From Candidatus Sulfotelmatobacter sp. (GTDB lineage Bacteria; Acidobacteriota; Terriglobia; Terriglobales; Acidobacteriaceae), in assembly GCA_030041475.1 (NCBI GenBank), contig JASHNU010000075.1, positions 16,902 through 80,901 on the forward strand: a stretch of DNA of 64,000 nt. The letters are read 5' to 3'. The first letter of the stretch is position 1. Each line of letters starts with the position of its first letter. Position numbers and translations under genes: made by a program. The notes below the pieces were generated by a model that was given only the letters and a program-made list of their open reading frames with translations, did not search any database and was not told the DNA's origin. Positions 60,870 to 64,000 of this stretch are shown one piece after another.

Positions 60870-62633
60870 TTGACTACCAATTCGAAAACTGACGTTCTCC
60901 CGGAGCGCGAAGTCGGACCTGCGAGTTTGTTCGAGCGCGCCAGAGCCGGGATTCTGCAGCCGCTATTCCGCGAAGACCGCCTATTTCTGGTTCTGGCAGT
61001 ATTTATCGGAGTATTCTCCGGGCTGGCCGTCGTCTGCTTCCGCTTTGCCATCGGCTGGTGCCGCATCTATCTGCTGGGATCTGGGGCCGTTCTCAATCCC
61101 TGGCGGCTGGTGCTGGCGCCCACTCTGACCGGTCTCGTCGTCGCGACCCTCGTGATGCTGGTCTTTCCCACAACACGCGGCAGCGGCGTCAATCAGACCA
61201 AGGCTGCACTTTACATCTATAACGGATACATTCCGCTTCGCACCGCGGTCGGCAAGTTCATCACTGCGGCACTCGCCATCGGATCCGGCCACTCTCTCGG
61301 CCCCGAAGATCCGTCTCTGCAGATCGGAGCCAGCCTGGCGTCGGGACTGGGCCGGTACATGCAGTTGTCGCGCGATCGCATGCGTTTGATCGCTCCCGTT
61401 GGGGCCGCGGCTGGCTTGGCAGCGGCCTTCAACGCACCGATTTCCGCCGTACTGTTTGTGATCGAGGAAGTCATTGGCCGCTGGACTGCCGGCATTCTGG
61501 GGTCGGTGGTTCTTTCCGCTGTGTCGAGCGTGGTGGTCATGCGCTGGTTCCTTGGAACAGAGTCTCTGTTTCGCATTCCCGTTGTACAGCTGCAGCGGCC
61601 GTCGGAGCTGATCGCGTACTCCATTCTCGGGGTTGCAGGCGGCGTCGCGTCCGTCGCCTTCGCCGGTGGCATTGCCGCGTTGCGGCCACGCTGCAAGGCG
61701 TTGCCGCGCTGGACGCAATATTTTCAGCCGGCGATTGCGGGTCTCCTCATCGGCATTATCGCCGTCCTCGGGGCGCCGCAGGTAATGGGCGCAGGCTACG
61801 AGTACATAGACCAGGCCATGCACGGCCAGTTCACCTGGCAAATGCTCGGCATTCTGGCCGGGGTGAAGATCGTCGCCACCATGCTTTCCTTCGTCAGTGG
61901 CACACCTGGCGGCATGTTCGCGCCGACTCTCTTTATTGGCGCAATGCTGGGCGCGGCTGTGGGCGGCGCCGAGCGCGTGCTTCTCCCCCAACTTGCGGGG
62001 TCGTCCGGAACATACGCTTTGGTCGGCATGGGCGTTCTGTTCGCCGGATTTCTGCGTGCGCCCATGACCTCGGTGTTCATGGTCCTTGAAGTCAGCGGCA
62101 ATTACTCCATCATTCTGCCGGTGATCGTCGCCAATACCATCGCGTACGTAATTTCACGCAGCCTTCGCCCCATACCGATCTTCGACCTGCTCACACGCCA
62201 GGACGGTCTGGAACTGCCCTCGATGGAGGAACAACGAGAAGAAGGCGTGCTGCACGTGGAGGATGCCATGCGGCCGGTAAACGTCCCCGTGCTGGGTCCT
62301 AAAGAGACCGTGGAGCAGGCGCTGCGCGAGGCGGAAACCTCCAGCGCCGACGGAGTTCTGGTTCGCCTCCACCCGGCGGGCTGGAGCAGCATCACCCGGC
62401 AGGAACTTCAAGCCATGGTCGACGAAGAACTCGGCGGCGCGAGCCTCAGTTCGTTGCTGGGCAACCGCGGCATTCCGTATCTGCACCCCGATCATTCGCT
62501 GGAGAATGCACTGCGCTATGTCGAACGCTGGCCTGTGGTCCCCGTGGTCAGCCGCGCCGACTTCCGCCAGCTTGAAGGTGTCGTCACTGAGCGCGATGTG
62601 CTGGAGCGGTACAGGGAAGTCGGAGAAGGTTAG
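60870..62633 (+). CDS. Second CLC-family channel/transporter with CBS region
   Basis: A 587-residue CLC protein. Motifs: 'TTRGSGVNQTKAALYI' (GSGVN at the GSGIP position), 'GSGHSLGPEDPSLQIGASLASGLG' with the gating Glu E146 in GPEDP, and 'FVSGTPGGMFAPTLFIGAMLGAAVGG'. The C-terminal part about 470-585 is CBS-like ('VEDAMRPVNVPVLGPKETVEQALREAETS', 'GVVTERDVLERYREVG'). TTG start at 60870, six bases after the TPR stop; no ATG is near. Its key motifs differ from those of the partner at 57805, so the two are not recent duplicates. Confidence 0.9.
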   Translation: MTTNSKTDVLPEREVGPASLFERARAGILQPLFREDRLFLVLAVFIGVFSGLAVVCFRFAIGWCRIYLLGSGAVLNPWRLVLAPTLTGLVVATLVMLVFPTTRGSGVNQTKAALYIYNGYIPLRTAVGKFITAALAIGSGHSLGPEDPSLQIGASLASGLGRYMQLSRDRMRLIAPVGAAAGLAAAFNAPISAVLFVIEEVIGRWTAGILGSVVLSAVSSVVVMRWFLGTESLFRIPVVQLQRPSELIAYSILGVAGGVASVAFAGGIAALRPRCKALPRWTQYFQPAIAGLLIGIIAVLGAPQVMGAGYEYIDQAMHGQFTWQMLGILAGVKIVATMLSFVSGTPGGMFAPTLFIGAMLGAAVGGAERVLLPQLAGSSGTYALVGMGVLFAGFLRAPMTSVFMVLEVSGNYSIILPVIVANTIAYVISRSLRPIPIFDLLTRQDGLELPSMEEQREEGVLHVEDAMRPVNVPVLGPKETVEQALREAETSSADGVLVRLHPAGWSSITRQELQAMVDEELGGASLSSLLGNRGIPYLHPDHSLENALRYVERWPVVPVVSRADFRQLEGVVTERDVLERYREVGEG

Positions 62634-62723
62634 ACGGACCCCTCGAGATCCGCTGGGGCCGGTCGGTGAGTGAAATGACGATTTAACGTCAACTACGCGC
62701 CACTGTGGCAACCCGATTTCCAT

Positions 62724-63605
62724 TTACGAGGGCGGGTTCCCGGCTGGATGCAGGCCAATTATCTGAAAGCTCTTGCTGCCACGAATCCAGAATTTCTCCA
62801 ACCTTTTGCCTCCGCTCTTAAGCTCTATTTCGAGCCACAGTTCTTTTGGATCGTAACTCACAGTTTCGAAATCCTCGGAAGGCTTCAACAAGATTGGGGC
62901 CCATGCTGCCAGTATCCGCGTCCGTTGTCCGGGAGCGACTCTTACGTCGGATGCGACCGCATTCTCGCGATGATCTCGGTAGATACGTAAAGTTGAGGTC
63001 GTCGGGGCCTCCACAGACAGCTCAACCGGGAATGTCTCATTGGAGGAAGCTGGAACCACCCGAAGACGGGTGAAGTCAAAGTAAAGCTCCGCCGTAAAAC
63101 GGAAATAGCCAGTATCAAATTCGCAACCCAAGGCCACTCCGCTCGGCGGGAAGCTACTCGGATTCCCTAAGACTGCGGGCTCCGAAGTACGACTTCCACT
63201 TGCGCAGCCTAATGCAGGTTGAAACGCGACCAGCCCGGATGGGGTCGAGTTGAAGTAATACACGTACCCTGCCGAATACAACTCATGATTCGGGCTTGTT
63301 CCTTTCTCCGCACTAACAGTGAATATCTGCTGGCGTCCTGCGTAACCCGTTCCTGAAGGCACGACATCGCTAAATAGTTCGCCGTCGTGAATGCTCTTTT
63401 CAAAAACGACCTGGCCGTGCTCGTCCCGAACTTCAAAGTGGTCGACCTCGGCTCCGCGTTTCTCAGAGCAATTGGCGGGTGTTCCCGAGCGGCTGCAGAT
63501 CAGCCTGTAGGCGTGGCCGCAGCTGTGAATTGTCCCATCAACTGATCGGGTATATGCAGGGCATTGCTGCAAAATCGCGGCGAACAACAACGTTGTTACC
63601 AACAT
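62724..63605 (-). CDS. Secreted protein, unknown
   Basis: A 293-residue protein with a short hydrophobic N-terminus (MLVTTLLFAAILQQCPAYT), then beta-rich sequence with several Cys. 'DEHGQVVFEKSIHDGELFSDVV' and 'AELYFDFTRLRVVPASSNETFPVELSVEAPTTS' give no family. Its base composition is a little more AT-rich than its neighbours, and it is next to an IS element, so it may be part of a transferred stretch. ATG 63605. Confidence 0.65.
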   Translation of the reverse strand: MLVTTLLFAAILQQCPAYTRSVDGTIHSCGHAYRLICSRSGTPANCSEKRGAEVDHFEVRDEHGQVVFEKSIHDGELFSDVVPSGTGYAGRQQIFTVSAEKGTSPNHELYSAGYVYYFNSTPSGLVAFQPALGCASGSRTSEPAVLGNPSSFPPSGVALGCEFDTGYFRFTAELYFDFTRLRVVPASSNETFPVELSVEAPTTSTLRIYRDHRENAVASDVRVAPGQRTRILAAWAPILLKPSEDFETVSYDPKELWLEIELKSGGKRLEKFWIRGSKSFQIIGLHPAGNPPS

Positions 63606-63872
63606 GGCTTTGGCACCTCACATACTTTGAAGGAAGTCCCAGGGCGGGCAGCCGAATGTTGCCAGCGCCAGACCCACCGCTAGCGCAAATATAGTTCCCA
63701 ATGAAACTTCATCATATAGCCAGACAACTGGTGAGTGACGCTACCGGCGTTTGCACAACTTTGCGCCGGATGTTCGCCTTTTGACGTGTCGATGATTGCT
63801 ATGGGGATTAATGAGATGGTCCGCCGCCGAGTAGATTACAACTCGGCAGTCCACACAAGGAGGATCATCACA
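63606..63872 (+). other. Non-coding region ahead of the IS110 transposase
   Basis: No ORF. Two clean hairpins lie here: CCGGCG/CGCCGG with a 14-nt loop (63744-63769) and GCCGAGT/ACTCGGC with an 8-nt loop (63826-63847), then an AAGGAGG ribosome site at 63857-63863. In some IS110 elements this region encodes the bridge RNA. I cannot place the element's left boundary. Confidence 0.45.
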
Positions 63873-64000
63873 ATGCACATCGCGTCGATCGGAATCGATC
63901 TGGGCAAGACCACCTTTCACCTGGTTGCATTAGGAGAGCGAAGCAAGGTTCTGTTCCGTAAGAAATTCTCACGTTCGCAACTGCTGGCATACACCGCCAC
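63873..64000 (+). CDS. IS110-family transposase, N-terminal part (runs off the window)
   Basis: The first 42 codons and part of the next are visible. 'IGIDLGKTTFHLVAL' is the start of the RuvC-like DEDD catalytic domain of IS110-family recombinases, with the first catalytic Asp at residue 9. Excellent AAGGAGG 9 nt upstream. The rest of the gene, the Tnp_20 domain and the right end lie beyond 64000, so intactness cannot be judged. Confidence 0.85.
   Translation, partial: MHIASIGIDLGKTTFHLVALGERSKVLFRKKFSRSQLLAYTA

Noticed and set aside
1..64000. tRNA genes and CRISPR arrays
   Set aside because: I scanned the intergenic regions by eye and found no cloverleaf with T-arm and no spaced direct repeats; a program could find a weak one I missed.

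Overview
This is a high-GC chromosomal window, about 60 % G+C by eye. It most likely comes from an Acidobacteriota soil bacterium of the Terriglobia (Koribacter/Sulfotelmatobacter-like) type. That placement is inferred from gene families and style: a winged-helix-TM-TPR regulator, an Ig-tailed S53 (sedolisin) peptidase, paralogous Ser/Thr/Gly-rich lipoproteins, an ECF sigma/anti-sigma/DUF4097 operon, and many short palindromic repeats between genes and sometimes inside them. No rRNA, tRNA, CRISPR array, prophage or plasmid functions were seen. Most of the window is ordinary core and accessory chromosome.

Layout. 0-8 kb: a mono-oxygenase-like small protein, a CadC-like TPR regulator, an IS5-type transposase relic, methylmalonyl-CoA mutase large subunit and glgC. 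8-15 kb: a two-gene secreted-protein operon behind a strong sigma70 promoter, then a four-gene overlapping operon (ECF sigma factor, zinc anti-sigma, B-box/DUF5668 membrane protein, DUF4097 membrane protein). 15-24 kb, minus strand: mutL, an AlkZ-related winged-helix protein, a PhyH-type dioxygenase, gluQRS and cmk, plus the large S53 peptidase. 24-31 kb: an HGSNAT-like acyltransferase, LigD (phosphoesterase plus ligase), a Nudix hydrolase, cache and NTF2-like secreted proteins. 31-38 kb: a structured RNA/short-peptide locus, a PQQ dehydrogenase with its cytochrome c, ubiX, a ChaN-like protein, larB and a PPOX protein. 38-46 kb: BON protein, hybrid histidine kinase, lipoprotein, mtnA and pyrE. 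46-57 kb: beta-propeller protein, MFS transporter, CPBP protease, REC-GGDEF cyclase, pncB, FmdB-type zinc ribbon, YheT-like hydrolase and purB. 57-64 kb: a MarR regulator with two operator-like palindromes leading an operon of two CLC channels and a TPR protein, a secreted protein of unknown function, and the first 42 codons of an IS110-family transposase that runs off the end.

The most unusual feature is at 31.1-31.5 kb on the minus strand. A promoter-like sequence precedes a near-perfect Shine-Dalgarno and a 20-codon ORF whose stop lies in a perfect hairpin. About 230 nt of further hairpins follow, ending in a terminator-like stem. It looks like a dual-function small RNA or structured RNA gene of a kind I do not recognise. 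Other notable points are palindromic repeats carried in frame inside LigD, GluQRS and the acyltransferase, a 130-bp palindrome cluster with terminal inverted repeats between the cytochrome c and PQQ-dehydrogenase genes, and a fragment matching the end of pncB about 0.9 kb from the intact gene.
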